This document shows, piece after piece, positions 24,231-38,235 of a stretch of DNA of 64,000 nt. Below the pieces are notes generated by a model. It saw nothing but the letters and a program-made list of their open reading frames with translations. It ran no database searches and was not told the origin of the DNA. Position 1 is the first letter of the stretch. Every line of letters starts with the position of its first letter. A program made the translations under genes and the position numbers. Source of the DNA: Imbricaverruca yamaguchii (lineage: Eukaryota > Arthropoda > Thecostraca > Neoverrucidae); contig JAOTOL010001564.1 of assembly GCA_034440575.1 (NCBI GenBank), positions 372,001-436,000 on the forward strand. Direction: 5' to 3'.

Positions 24231-25756
24231 TGATGATTTGACCGGAAAGACTGCGCGGTTTAAGCATAACAGGGAGTAATCTTTTCAAATTTGGTTAAAT
24301 CCGTATCTGATTGAATCAGTCCAATCCATCTGTTATTGCATCTGTTTGTTTTAGGTAAAATACTTGGAACATCGTTGGTTGCAACAATAAATATCATGTA
24401 GACCATGAACATTACACTATTTCACATCACAAGAAAAAATATAAGTGCCTAAGCATGTGGTATGATGTGTGGATTACAATTTCAATAAGTAGCGCCAAAG
24501 TAAAACAATTTTGCTTCTGAGCACATGTGCAGACTGGACAGTTCTCTAAACTATGGTGTGTTAGCATGAATGAAGCATTCGCGAAACAGGACAACTACCA
24601 AGGGATGAAAATAGATAAATGCAATAACATCAGCTTCAAAACCAAATGTAAATTATACCCATTGTCTTTATATGCAAATGTGTGTCACTTATCAACAACA
24701 TAAACATTTGCCTATAGTAAATGCGAACAGGCATTTACCTAAAATTAATATCTCGAACTACTAGGGTCTATGCACGTGAACACGAATTTTTCGTGCCAGA
24801 CTTACAACTATTTCCTATGAATCATGAAAAGCATAAATCAACCTAAAGGTACACTTTCATTTCAGTAGTGTGATGTTGACATGCGTTTGCCACGTAGTGC
24901 CCATTTAGGCACCCAGCTGGGAAGTGGCACTCTCAACGCAACGGATATCCAATCAGTGTTATGATCCACCTGATGGTGACAATCATTTATCTCCGTGCCA
25001 GAATGTGCGCAGTCAATCAGGCAAGTCATCAGATTCGGTACGAGCCGTACATCGTCAGCAGCACTACTGGCCTCTTACTTTGGCACGCTCGCTTTCCCCA
25101 TCACAAACATATCCCAAAAGAGGCGATGCTTTGTGCAAATGCCGCCTCCCCGCAGCGATGCTTCACGAGAGCAAACGATGCCATCTAGACCAGGGCATCT
25201 CGCCACTGCAGAAACAACATCTGGAAAAGTATTGCGGACATATCTCCCGCCATATTTCCGCACCGATCCTTGACAGCCACTGGACAGGACCATCCGTCAC
25301 TGAGAGATGGCGTGTCAACCTGCGACGCCTGGTTGCAGGCGTGCACCTCTCCGCCCCCCCGACAGGCCCCTGGCCGACGTCTGACTCAGCCTGCATGGTC
25401 CATTTCAAGGCCACGGCTGCGTCATCACCTACACGTCGCACCTCACAGCGGGGTGACGATCTGGCCACTGTTTCGCATCCAAAGCGTCTCGCTTTCGAAT
25501 GGCGTAAAATGGGAAGAGGATGTCATTGATTGGCTTATGCCAGTGCGTTGACTGCATTGGATTACAATGACCAATATCAACGCAATACATCGGATATATG
25601 TTGCACGTCGCAGGTCGGTACATACGCAATACCTCTGAAGTGTATGTGCGATGCACATACAATTCCAAATTGCGCGTGCTTAATGTAGCGTATGTGTGAT
25701 TGAGAAATGCATCATTGCAAGAGGCGGTGACGGTGTGGGATATTTTCTGACTGTTG

Positions 25757-27195
25757 TGGAGCAAAAACCTGGTCACGATCAGTGGCCGCAGCCGACACCA
25801 CCGTCCATCAGACTGAAGACGTGCTGGTATGTGGAGCAGACACCTGCTCACGGTCACTGGCTACAGCCGGCACCACCATCCACCACAGACAAAATGCGCG
25901 CGGGTATCTGGAGCAGACACCTGCTCACGGTCAGTGGCCACAGCCGGCACCACCGTCCATCAGACAGAAGACGTGCTGGTATGTGGAGCAGACACCTGCT
26001 CACGGTCAGTGGCCACAGCCGGCACCACCGTCCATCAGACAGAAGACGTGCTGGTATGTGGAGCAGACACCTGCTCACGGTCAGTGGCCACAGCTGGCAC
26101 CACCGTCCATCAGACATAAGACGTGCTGGTATGTGGAGCAGACACCTGCTCACGGTCAGTGGCCACAGCTGGCACCACCGTCCATCAGACAGAAGACGTG
26201 CTGGTATGTGGAGCAGACACCTGCTCACGGTCAGTGGCCACAGCTGGCACCACCGTCCATCAGACATAAGACGTGCTGGTATGTGGAGCAGACACCTGCT
26301 CACGGTCAGGGGCCACAGCCAACACCATCGTCCATCAGACATAAGACGTGTTGGTATGTGGAGCAGACAACTGGTCACGGTCAGTGGCCACAGCCGGCAC
26401 CACCGTCCATCAGACAGAAGACGTGCTGGTATGTGGAGCAGACACCTGCTCACGGTCAGTGGCCACAGCTGGCACCACCGTCCATCAGACATAAGACGTG
26501 CTGGTATGTGGAGCAGACACCTGCTCACGATCAGTGGCCACAGCTGGCACCACCGTCCATCAGACAGAAGACGTGCTGGTATGTGGAGCAGACAACTGGT
26601 CACGGTCACTGGCCACAGCCGGCACCACCGTCCACCATCACAAACAGAAGACGTGCTGGTATGTGGAGCAGACACCTGGTCACGGTCAGTGGCCGCAGCC
26701 GCACCACCGTCCATCAGACATAAGACGTGTTGGTATGTGGAGCAGACACCTGCTCACGGTCAGTGGCCACAGCCGGCACCACCGTCCATCAGACATAAGA
26801 CGTGCTGGTATGTGGAGCAGACACCTGCTCACGATCAGTGGCCACAGCTGGCACCACCGTCCATCAGACAGAAGACGTGCTGGTATGTGGAGCAGACAAC
26901 TGGTCACGGTCACTGGCCACAGCCGGCACCACCGTCCACCATCACAAACAGAAGACGTGCTGGTATGTGGAGCAGACACCTGGTCACGGTCAGTGGCCGC
27001 AGCCGACACCACCGTCCATCAGACATAAGACGTGTTGGTATGTGGAGCAGACACCTGCTCACGGTCAGTGGCCACAGCCGGCACCACCATCCACCTCAGA
27101 CAAAATGCGCGCGGGTATGTGGAGCAGACACCTGCTCACGGTCAGTGGCCACAGCCAACACCAGCGTCCATCAGTCAGAAGACATGCTGGTATGC
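25757..27195. repeat. 75-bp minisatellite, about 19 copies
   Basis: The unit contains acacctgctcacggtcagtg, gccacagccggcaccaccg and agacgtgctggtatgtgg. A 304-bp (four-unit) block at about 26521-26824 is repeated immediately at about 26825-27128, including the rare variants acaactggtcacggtcact and ccaccatcacaaa. This shows recent segmental expansion. Open frames on both strands follow from the period. Confidence 0.95.
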
Positions 27196-30100
27196 GCACC
27201 TCGTTAGGTGCCGCCACCTGTAGGGGTGAGCACCTTGCGCCAAACACGTGCAAACAATTTCAACTGATAATTTTGCGCATTTTGTTTCGCATCATCATCC
27301 AATTTCTGATGGTATCTACGGACCGTTCGACTTGCTGGAATGGATGCTCTTTTCCCCACCTCTGGGTTTCCTATTGAGCGCAATGAACCCACTTCTTTTT
27401 GGTTATCACACAGGAAGGACAACTGGTGACCTTGGACCAATTGCTAATTTTATTGAATTGCTGTGGCGCCGACTGTGATTACTGACCAAGACAAGTTTTC
27501 TACTCCACATACCGGCACGTCTTCTGTCTCGAAAATGACCAAACGGATTTTCATGCGGAAAAAGGGAATATATTTTCTGTAACTTGGTTTACATTTCTGT
27601 CAAATATAATTCTGAGCAATATTGACAGTGGTGCATAGTGAAGAGTAGAAAGGGAAAAATCGAGAAATTGTTCATACCTTGCTGTCACTGATTTTGTCAT
27701 ATTTTAATGTAATCTAATCCCAATGGAAATATTTTTCGTTTCGAATAAGACCAAATTGAATTTCGAAAATCATTGGTGAGTCTAGGCAGCACACAGTGTG
27801 GCACTATTTTTGGGTGTTTTTTTATTTATAATACCTGACACAAAAACCTAAACAACATTAATTATCTTCCGATTCAGGTCTGGAGAGTGCTGCTGGACAT
27901 AATTTAAGCCTGAAAATACATGCTATTTTTTACAAGTCCTATATATAACATTTTATATAGTATAATTGCATCCTCGTAACAAAACAGAAGTTGTATTTAC
28001 GCTTGACACTCGAATGAATATGAAGTTGGAAACACGGTTTTTACTGATAAATCATATTTCGGACAATCCTGAAACAAAAAAAGAAACGTGCCACTAAGCT
28101 TACCTTTTGAGCCACAGGAGGAAACCTTTTGCATCGGTGATGAGCTAAACCTTTACATTTCATAGCGAAATCTGCTGCGTGAATTTCTCCCTCGAACAAA
28201 AATATATCACTTGCATTGAGCAGAACTGTCTTTTCTTAGAATGATCGTGATGTGTAATGCAGACCTCGCTCCGCGATAACTTGTCCAAAGAAAATAAACA
28301 ACGGATATTAATCCTCCATTGGCAGGGCTAACGGGGGGCAAGGAAAACCGCGACGTGTTGCAACGCAACGGTGTAGTACGACGCCTTATTTCAGCAATCA
28401 TCTGAACAGACAATGTATCGTACCTTTCCAAATTTCGTGTCACGAAGTCCCTGTCGGCACCGGGACGGTCAGCCATCAAACTGCGCGTTCACTCAAGCCC
28501 TCCATCCAACTCCGTACACCGTCACACGTGGCATGTAAGTTGCGTGCCGAAGCAAAATCTGCTACATCGCCCATAACTCTGAGGGATGGGCTCGGTCGAC
28601 GATCCTCGGCAGACCAGCTTCTACACGTGCACCGGTTACGTGCTGCATATTGGAAGCGCAGTGCCATGTTGCATGTTGGAAACGCAGTATATGCTACATG
28701 TCGGAAGGGTCCACGACAGGTGTCGGCCAGCCGACGGAAGGCACCGCAGCTGATCGAGCCAAACATACGGTGTGACCCCGGGTCGCGACCTCAGTGTGAC
28801 CTGATGCAACAACCGTTCGTGCGCTTACGTCAGGGCCGGACCGGAGTTGGCCGAGGGGCGGTGTTCCCTTCCGGAGGCAGGGCCCGTGCGAGGGCCCAGG
28901 AAAGTCAGGACACATTCGCACATGGATACAGCAGCTATTTTCCTGAACAAGTCAGCCACACTCCACTGGCCGGTCATTTTAATAGACATCCGTATAATGA
29001 ATGTTCCCCAAAATACGCAGCCCCAAAGGTGCAACATGAACATATTCAAACGCGCAAACAGATCTGCATGGACTGCCTCACATGCACCAAGTTCCATCAC
29101 AGGTATGCTTTTTCACTTCACCCGGTGTCAAAGTGACCATTGCATACCTGGCTACGGTTCCTTGCCACGCAAAGCAGTCTTACATGCTTGGCGTGCTTCA
29201 AATAAGCCTCATTGCAGTGCGACTAACAGCACATTCCCGGGTATTTCCAAAACGTTCTTCATTCTACGGAGTGCCAATTTTATTCGCTTCACACGCCTGC
29301 AGTGATACATGCGAAACAGTTGTAATGTTTGGATTCCTAGAAAATTCGCGGTGTTCGCACGCAATTTGGAGCCAATTAATCATTCAGGATGTGCGAAGAA
29401 GGGTGCGGGTTCCCCTGCATGCTGCCATCCACTGATCTCGCTAGGAATGTTAGCAGGTCGATTTACATCTTAACAAACTTGCCCTTGTATGGTCAAATAC
29501 CAAAGTTGTATTGACTATTAAAGAAGGAAAATCCATATCGATTTTTACCTTTGCAATAGTCTTTCAAGGAGATTATTTTGCTCTCTTTCCGTCTTCAGCA
29601 GGCCATTTTATGCCAGCCTATCCTCCAGGAATCCCCAACAGCATATGTGAAGGAAAGAGCATGAAAGACGTCGAATAAAAACCAACTCCGTTAGCACAAA
29701 TACCTTACTCCAGACTTCGCTCTCCATCAGATTGCATTACCGCCTAACACAGCTATAACATCCATTGCCAGAAGAATTAGCATACCAGTCCGTCAGTTGA
29801 GTCACAGTGTTCATCGTACCGCCAAGAGAGGAGTAAGCATCAACGGAACAACGATTCCACTGGGAAACGCCTTACTCTCCCACCCCCTCCCCTACACGCG
29901 CTGTGTATGTGAGGATTGGTGTCGGTGAAAGCAGGATCACAGAGGCACCTCTGCATTGCACAAGCTGGCTGGTGAGGGAACAATCCCTCATCCGCACATG
30001 GCCTGACGACGCAATGCCGTAGCATCGTTGCGGACAATACAGGTTTATAGACGATCATTTTTAAAGGGCTTCTCTTCGGAGAAGAAAAAACATCGGTGCA

Positions 30101-30305
30101 CCGCCTCTTATCTTGGCGGCAGGTGGTGTCGCTGGCGTCACAAATTGCTAGCGCATGTCGTACCTACTACTGCTAAATCAGCAGTGTTGAGTACTTCAGT
30201 TTCGGATGGGATTTTTTGCATTTCGTTCCAAGTATTTTTTCTGATCTGGCCTAAATACCTGCACGTAGGTATATGTAGACATTCGAACAGAAACAGGCTG
30301 GTATG

Positions 30306-30314
30306 AATATATAT

Positions 30315-30368
<54 letters not shown>

Positions 30369-30385
30369 TTATATATGTATATATA
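30306..30385. repeat. (AT)n microsatellite
   Basis: A TA dinucleotide tract preceded by a short CA run. Confidence 0.95.
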
Positions 30386-31864
30386 GCTCTTCTTTATATT
30401 CAAATTCAAAGCAACTACATTCGCCATCTGATCCAAGACCGTATCGTTCAACAATAATTGAATGGTCACTTTATTAGTCATATGGTGTTTAAGACCGAAT
30501 CGACTGACAATTAATTTACAGCACTCCTTATCGGTTGCGGAATGTTTTCTCCTTAAGATCAAGCCGGTGATATGCACAGTTGTCTGGATTATAACGTTCT
30601 CAGAAAATGTCATCCGCAAGGATAAGGCAAGCTTAATTCGTGCACATGGTGATCGATGGACACGAGGTCCTTGAACTGTCTACGGACATGGGGATGGTTC
30701 TCTTTGTTCATTAGCCCGAACAGGTTTGAGAGAAGCATACCAATCCTTGGCAAATACAAATGTTCTTGTTTGGAAAATAATTCTGGAAATAGAGGACCAA
30801 CCAACGCAATGTTAGTGCATACAATGCTAAACATGACTGTGTTATATGCAGCCATCTATGATGTATTACATGATACTATATTTATTTCTAACATTTCATT
30901 TCATGTACGAGGTACAACAACTGCGGCAATACTACTGCAAGGCACAAGCCCCAGTAGCAGCTGCAATATCACAACATGTATATGGTATGATGCGTCAATA
31001 TGCAAAGCATTCAACCCAGTGGTGATGAGCAATTGCTCTGTAGTTCATGCCACGCATTTAGTGGATATTGTATCATATCCATGAACCAACTAACCTGCCC
31101 CATTGGGACTTCCTTTTACGCATTCCATCGAAGTGTTTCCGCCATAGAAAACAACGGCGGCGTGCAGTACCGCAAATTTCTTTTTACCTTTTCCGTCGCC
31201 TTTTTTGCGTCTGCTGTGGAAGTCTCAACCTCGGATTATGTAAGGACACTGGTCTAGCTTAGGTTACAGGGGACCAACTCCAAAGATGGTGCAGGATCAG
31301 AACGCCATCTCAATGGAAAGATATTCCAATGAGCTTAGTGAGTACAATTAGGCAGTGCTACATAACGTATATCTCGGATTTCTGTTTGAGGTCAGATCAG
31401 TGGCCTGAGCTTACAGCCAATTTTGGAACAAGTTTCCTATATGTGTAATATGCATTTTCCTCTAACCTGACTTTTTTTCCATGGTATGTATGCAGACATA
31501 TAAGGAGACGGTTCCCTTTCCAATTTGAATCACCTCTGTCGAGTGGTCTGGGGCGAGGTCTAGATAAAGTGCGCCAAGTGGACGAAGCCTATTTAGACAC
31601 TCCTGCTTTTACGGTTGAATTCGGTTTTCATTGCTTAAATAGTGTCACCCCACCCCCACCCCCTTTCCGAGACGGTGTCTGCGTATCTAACCCGATAGAC
31701 TAGTGTACGTGGGACTAATGTTTTGCAGTCGCAATGTCTCTTGCATGTTCTTTCACATGATCGATACATTTGTATCCGTCGATTGAATAGCAACCAAATA
31801 CGTCAGTGACATCCGGTGGTTGGCTACAGGGTTCGAATAATTTTTCCTAGCAGCGATAATTTGC

Positions 31865-32240
31865 GTGCATTGCCATGTTATTTCACGTCTGTCCAGCGGA
31901 ACCCAACTAACAAGTCGCACTGGTGTTTGGTAGGTGCTGATGCTTGGTAGGTACATCCATCGCTCCCGTCACAGAAACCCTGTCCACGCCACATTGCCAT
32001 GCTATTTCACGTCTGTCCAGCGGAACCCAACTAACGCGTTGCACTGATGCTTGGTAGATACATGCGCATCCATCGCTCCCGTCACAGAAACCGTGTCCAC
32101 GCCACATTGTCATGTTATTTCCCACCTATCCAGCGGATCCCAATCAACACGGCGCACCGATGTTTGATAAGTGCGCGTACAGCTGTCACTGCCGTCACAG
32201 AACCCCTGTCCACGCCACTGATGACATCTGGCAACTTGTG
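31865..32240. repeat. ~112-125-bp tandem repeat, 3 copies
   Basis: Each copy has ccatgttatttcacgtctgtccagcgg, then gctcccgtcacagaaacc and tgtccacgccac. Copies begin near 31873, 31998 and 32108. Confidence 0.85.
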
Positions 32241-32560
32241 GGCATGAACATGAAAGCTGGACTAGGCTATTATCACGGGAAACACATGGTCTGAAGTTGG
32301 ACGATACAGGGTTGGCCGCCACGCTTTGAGATGGCCTTGAGGGCTATCAAAGTATATCCTAACCAAAAGGTCTATGCATGCTAGGGACTGCGAAAGACAG
32401 ACTATCGAGCCTGTCCCAACGGAGTCAAACGTCCATTCGAGAATCTTCCTCCATGATGGACATCTATGTCTCCTAAACTAGTAGTTGCCAATTGTCATCT
32501 TTTCACGCTCGGACTAATGTGCATGCGTTAATTGCATCCTATGCCATAAAATAGCGCAAT

Positions 32561-32562
<2 letters not shown>

Positions 32563-32600
<38 letters not shown>

Positions 32601-32604
32601 GTAT
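32563..32604. repeat. (AC)n(AT)n microsatellite
   Basis: About twelve AC units run into TA units. Confidence 0.95.
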
Positions 32605-33622
32605 AATGGAATGCTCAGCAACACCGTGCACATAAAAGTGTCAAAATATTGTATTAAAACAAATTTCAATGACATCCGACGAAGATTGTTAGCAGAGATC
32701 TACGCTTAAAAAAAACAATCAGCGGTGTTGTCAGTTGGGAATAATGACCAAACGAGCACAGCGTTGTTTTAACATTAGCGAATGACAGCATTGGCATTGA
32801 GCATTAGGAAATTAACATTGAACATTAGAACACATATTAACGTGCTCATTTTAATTTGTATTGTTTGTCATTCTATCGCTAAATTCCAAATGCATTAGTG
32901 TTCTAACTCTAGCGAAGGTAGTAAAACAGCATATAATTTTCATTGTCTTATCTATCGTAAGCGGCTTCAAAAAGACAGACGACGGAAGGAGAAAGCGTGC
33001 CATAAAGTTGCTGAAATTAAGGAATAACACCAATGGTATTCCATGTACGACAATTGATGAAGATATTTTAACTGAAAACAAATTGGAGATGGCGCTGACT
33101 ACTAGACATGGTGACAATTCATTGAAACTGATATGCTATAATTGCTTTTGGAATTGCTATATGACCGTTGGCAGCTTTTAAATGCACCTTGAGAAATATC
33201 GACGGTAATCATATTACATCTCGCCAGGTGTTTTAATACAATGAGAACAAGATGCTACATTTCCTGGCGCATCCGTGAGACATAAAGATACTCATGACTC
33301 GGCATGTGCTACACAATATCACCTGAGGGATGGTCAAATGAACACATTGCATCCACGATCAACAACCCCTCAGATCCGGAGGGTATTCAGGACTTTGCTC
33401 CTCTCTCCCAGGCGATATATGCATGCTTTCCCGTGCAATTCCTTTGAATGGACCAATTCCAGTTGGTCTCGGATGGAATTATATTCGTGTCTCCCCATTC
33501 GCGAGAAGACGCAATTGCTTTCCTGTGCGAGTTAACGAACCTTTTTCTTTGCTTCAAAAACATCTGTAAACAAGGTCTTCTGCTCCCTCTGCTTAACAAG
33601 TCTATGGTGTATGTACATCCGC

Positions 33623-33685
33623 CCCGATCGGGTCACATCTAGCCCGACCGGATCACATCCGGCCTGACCGGGTCACATCCGTCCT
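33623..33685. repeat. 20-bp tandem repeat, 3 copies
   Basis: The unit is ccgaccgggtcacatccggc with a few substitutions per copy. Confidence 0.85.
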
Positions 33686-34194
33686 CCAGCGTGGAGCTCG
33701 TGCAACGCCAGACTGTCCTGGTCGACGTCACCGACTGAAGCCGGCTTCGTAAAAACGTCTTCCTGGCACGGATGGCGTAGGAATTGCACATTGACGTCAC
33801 AGCCTTCTGCGATTGTGATGACGTCAGAGCGGGGTTGGGGCATGACAATGCAGTGATAACAGACACAGGAAAGTCGCCATCAGCCATGGGCTCCCCCAGT
33901 TTCTCTACAAAGTAGCTGGTAGGTGGCGACGAGTGAATGATAGGCCACTCATGTTTTCGGTGACACCGATAAAAAGTGAAGTTGAAAATAAAAACACGCT
34001 GAAGTCAATGGTGTCCGGAGCAGAAACACTCTACAGTGCACACTGCTGTGTCAGGACAGAACAATTTGTGTGATAACCAAACGTTCGTGTACGGGCTTCA
34101 CGGGGCACCGCACGGGTTGTGCAACAGCGCTAGATTCCGCCGAAAGGCGGTTGGCAGGATAAGCTTAATCGGGTCCATTTAAGTAAGCCAGACG

Positions 34195-34640
34195 GAGGGA
34201 TTTGTAGCGGTGTTGCATCACGCCGCCTGCCGCGTCAGGCGCTGCCACGCCGCCGCACCACAGGCTGAACACAAGACGCTGCACAGGCGGAGCGAGCCGA
34301 CGTCTCGCCAGCGCGTCCGAGAAGCTGCACCGGGACGTGACGCTGCCGGCAGGCTGCAGGCGCTTGACGCCCTCTGTTTCGGGGCGTGTCGCGTCGCCTC
34401 ACCCCGCCCCAGCCAGAGGCGTGTCGTCGGCTCTCGTTGTGCAACGGGCCGCCGCCAGCGAAGCGCAGGCGGCGGTCGCGCTGGCTGCGTCAGGCCCGGC
34501 CGAGACGGTCAGATTGCCGGTGGTGTCGAGGAATTTGTCGACAAATCAGTGGCATTAGTGCGTAATTGCCTCCGACGCAATTGGTCCGTCCGTGGTGTGC
34601 GAGGCGTCCTGCGACTGTCCGGTGCTCCACTACGCTGAAC
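34195..34640. other. CpG-island-like patch in runx intron 2
   Basis: About 450 bp of very CpG-dense sequence in an otherwise AT-rich intron. Long frames are open on both strands as a by-product of composition. An internal alternative promoter or a non-coding exon is possible but unproven. Confidence 0.4.
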
Positions 34641-36524
34641 ACTGTTCACTCCACGAACCAGTGGTGGATTAGCACGCACCATTGATGCGTGCTGGCGTGG
34701 TGTTTGCTTCGCATGTCACAATTGTGCCATCTTCGATTCAGCTCGGGGATTAACTGTGTCGCCGGACGACATGCGTCCATGAATGTGGAAAAGCCGTTGT
34801 TCAGGAAGTGGAACGCAGCCATCGTGTCATGTCTACATTCGAGCAGCGGCATACCAAGCATGCAGGTTGATGCGGATATTACAACGTATCGATTGAGCAC
34901 GTTATCATGCAGGTTAATCGCTGTTGTAACCACAAGGGCATTGCATAGCATGCTAATTATCTATAGAAAGTGCTGTCAGTGACACATATCGGCATGAACA
35001 CAAGTCACGTGCCTTCCGATGTGCAAAAGTGAGCCGAGTATCACGAGGAGCACTGGAGCTGATAACAAACTTTGTCGTGACTCCACCGACATTTATCGCC
35101 TCTGTTACTGCCACAATTACAAGCCAACTGCGCCTTATGACGGTTTCAAGCTGACGCGATTCGACACGGCGGCTTCCCATCGATAAGCGTCTAATACATT
35201 CTGCGATGGCCATGCAGCCGTCGCATGTCTCAAGGATATCCTGACAGTTCTACCAAATGCAATGGATTGCCGAGAGAAGCGAGGTTCTTCGATCTCTGGT
35301 TCCCATCCATCGAGAGGCCTGTGAGATGCAATTGATCTATTTTCACAAACAAATGCAAACTAAAGCTGCTTTTTTAGCGCAAATCCATGGCATAGGATAA
35401 TCCACGGCATGCTATGTACCATGAAATCCATGGTATAATCCCCTCCGCTGCAGTCCGTTTACTTCACGACCACGTTCATCCTCGCTGCAAGGGGCCGGGT
35501 CGGCTGGTACGGAACTCCAGAGGAGCACCGTAAGACAGCCGACTCGGACCACCAGGTCGACTGAGGGCGGCAGGTGCGGCACAACTTGTCGGGATGCGCC
35601 GCAGCCGTTCAACACCAGCCGGTCCGAGTCAGTTAGTTAGTTATTAGGGCTTTAGGGCGCATCGACTGCATTGATCATGCAGCGCCGGTCCGAGTCAAAT
35701 AGCCAGCAAAGTCGATCCGCAGCCATCTGTCGGTGCGCTACTGAACGAGTGAAAGCACCGCGCGTGTCGTTCTTCTGCTTCGTGCCGGGCCGTCGATCCA
35801 CGAACCCTCCGGAGGAGCGCGGCGCCACGCCGCTCTTCTGGTGACGTACGGACGGCGGCGGAACTCGCACGGCGGGCGGCACTCGTGCAACGGGCGGCAC
35901 TCAGCCACCAATGCGGCTGTGAGGAGACTGACACACAGGTAGCGTCTGTGTGTCAGATGGGAGGGAGTGCCCCTCCCCTAAACGAACGTGGGAGTGGCAA
36001 GATGAAGACGTGTGACGTGGCCACGAGCCCCGCCCGACATGTCTTGCCCGACAGCACGACGGCTCCGATAGTCAAGGCCGGACAATGATCTGAATCAGCG
36101 ATCTGAACTCATCCAAATGCACATAAGTTGGGTGAATTCATGCCAGGCTACGGCGTCTGGTCAACGTCAAAATAAAACTTTTACTTCCACACTCGGTGTT
36201 CCCGATCGAACAACCAACGATTAATGGAATATAGATGTGATAAAGGGAGCTGTCCTCGTTTTACGTGTGCAATGTGTTAGGTCCTCGTCAGATCAGTACA
36301 CGGAGATAGGACCAAAAACGTGTACCTATAAATGTGTACCCTCTTCTCAAAAACGACGATTTGTCGAAATGCAATCGATCGTTCTTTTTATGGAGCGAAG
36401 TGCAAGCTACAGCTGCCGCTATATGATATCCTCGCATTTCATGAGTTGGCATATATTCTACCTGTAGTTCAATGTTTGCACCCATTCACCCACTGCACGT
36501 TTTAGACGTCCATTGCACCAATTT

Positions 36525-36640
36525 TGCCGCCCCGGTAGACAATGGGTTAGAGCGCTGGCCTGCATTGGTCTCCCTTGTCCTGACGAAGTAGGGTTCGAAT
36601 CGCTTCAAGCGCTCGCATTTATTTAGCCCCCGACTGGGAG
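36525..36640 (+). mobile_element. tRNA-derived SINE head (A and B boxes)
   Basis: A box-A-like sequence (ggttagagcgctggcct, about 36545-36561) is followed about 30 bp later by a box B (gggttcgaatcg, 36591-36602). The segment does not fold as an intact tRNA: the acceptor arms do not pair and there is no convincing anticodon arm. It is best read as the RNA-polymerase-III promoter head of a SINE. The body downstream is unrecognised. Confidence 0.6.
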
Positions 36641-37844
36641 GGTCAGTTGAAAACCGGCCCGATAAGACCGGAGACAAGCTACCATGATTGTCATGTCGGT
36701 GCATTGACAGCACGTTCATCCCTCGGTCAAAATTATGCCGTTGAACTCGAATTCATAGATCGAATGTTGTGGCCACGGTCTACGCAACAAGCTCCGCTTA
36801 GCAATAGTACATTGGCCCAAAAAGCCACCCTAGCAAGAATCCTGAGTAAATTTCTAGAATATAAGATGGAGGTTCTAGGGTAATGATCCAGAATACTCGG
36901 GCCGACATACGCTGGTCCTGTTATTGCACCTTATTGTTGCTGCCTCGGAGAAGGGAGCAGAGCATCAGGATCGTTATTTTCCACCTTCAAATTTAATAAG
37001 GGCCATGTTTCAATGCTACCCAATCTTTTTTCCAGATCCAAATGGTGGTTTTAAAAATGGCATCGCAAAATGGCTGTTAACTAGGTAAACTAAAACGTAC
37101 TGTGACCTTCGGGCGGATAATTTCTGTGAATTACAGGCTAATGATTGATGTAAATCAGGCAATGTTGGGTGAACGGTCACAAATGCTAATTTGGATGTTT
37201 TCAACACCGTTATCCTGGAATGTCCAGACCCTATGGGCGTCCTCTGCAGAGGTTCTATATGAGGGTTAGCCATGTCATACAACATCACACATGCACCAGC
37301 ATCCAGAAACGAACTAAAAACTGTGTTGTGTAATCAAAGGTGTCTTATGGTTTCCACGACGGCAGTGGCAGCGTTGAAACGCAACACCCATCCATCCACT
37401 CTGAACAGAATCAGAGGCCCTCTGTGCACTGAGGAGGCATGCTATCAACGTCCCGTGCAACTTTGAGCACTGTGGTACAATGCGGGTACGCCATTAGACT
37501 GCGTAACGAAATGGCCCTGAGTGATATATTACCCTATAGTGCATTATGCTACCCAGTTCGAATGCTCTGTTGCAATAGTCTAAGTAGACTACTGCAGTTC
37601 TGCAATAGCCGATGGTTTCTACGGAGGTATAGACAAATACATGCATGTCATTTGACGTAAACCATCAATAGACGTAGGTGCTCTGCAGTATGCATCGTGG
37701 TGCCATGATTTGACCACATGGTCACTGTGATAAATTGCCGTGATTAGCGTGGTGGTAGAGGTAATGCCACAGTCCACACGATTCACATCCAGCCCTCGCA
37801 AAACGCCCGCACATCATGTGATCCAGATGTCACATCAGATCACA

Positions 37845-38235
37845 GCTAGAATAGCAAGTGAAATGTCAGGCCACAGGTAGAATAAGTAGCAAAACGTCAG
37901 GGCACAGGTAAAACAGGCAGCGAAACCTCAGGCACCAGCCAGAACATGTAGACAAGCGTCAGGCCCTAACCATTACAAGTAGCAAAGCGTCATGTAGCAG
38001 GAAGAACAAGAAGCAAAACGTCATCCCACAGCCAGAACAAGTAGCAAAGAGTCAGGCCGCAGCTAGAATATGTAGCAAGGTGTCAGGCCACAGCCATAAT
38101 AAGTAGCAAAGCGTCATGCCACGGCCTGAGCAAGTAGAAAATCGTCAGGTCACAGTCATAACAAGTAGCAAAGCGTCAGGCCACAGTCATAGCAAATGAC
38201 AAAGCGTCCGGCCACAGTCAGAAACAAGGAGTGAA
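37845..38235. repeat. 31-bp degenerate minisatellite, about 12 copies
   Basis: The consensus is gtagcaaagcgtcaggccac followed by agccagaacaa. Divergence between copies points to an old array. It lies in runx intron 2, 1.4 kb upstream (plus-strand side) of exon 2. Confidence 0.9.

Noticed and set aside
25696..27207. 503-codon plus-strand frame over the 75-bp array
   Set aside because: Period artefact. Several frames on both strands are open at once.
30365..30855. Two adjacent minus-strand frames (81 and 84 codons) that look protein-like
   Set aside because: No recognised domain, no clear splice sites joining them, and AT-rich codons. Not enough support to call a gene.
34210..34638. 142-codon Arg/Ala-rich frame
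   Set aside because: Open on both strands because of GC content, with no domain and no convincing splice sites.
36525..36640. Functional tRNA gene
   Set aside because: Box A and B are present, but the acceptor and anticodon stems do not pair and box spacing is not that of a normal tRNA.
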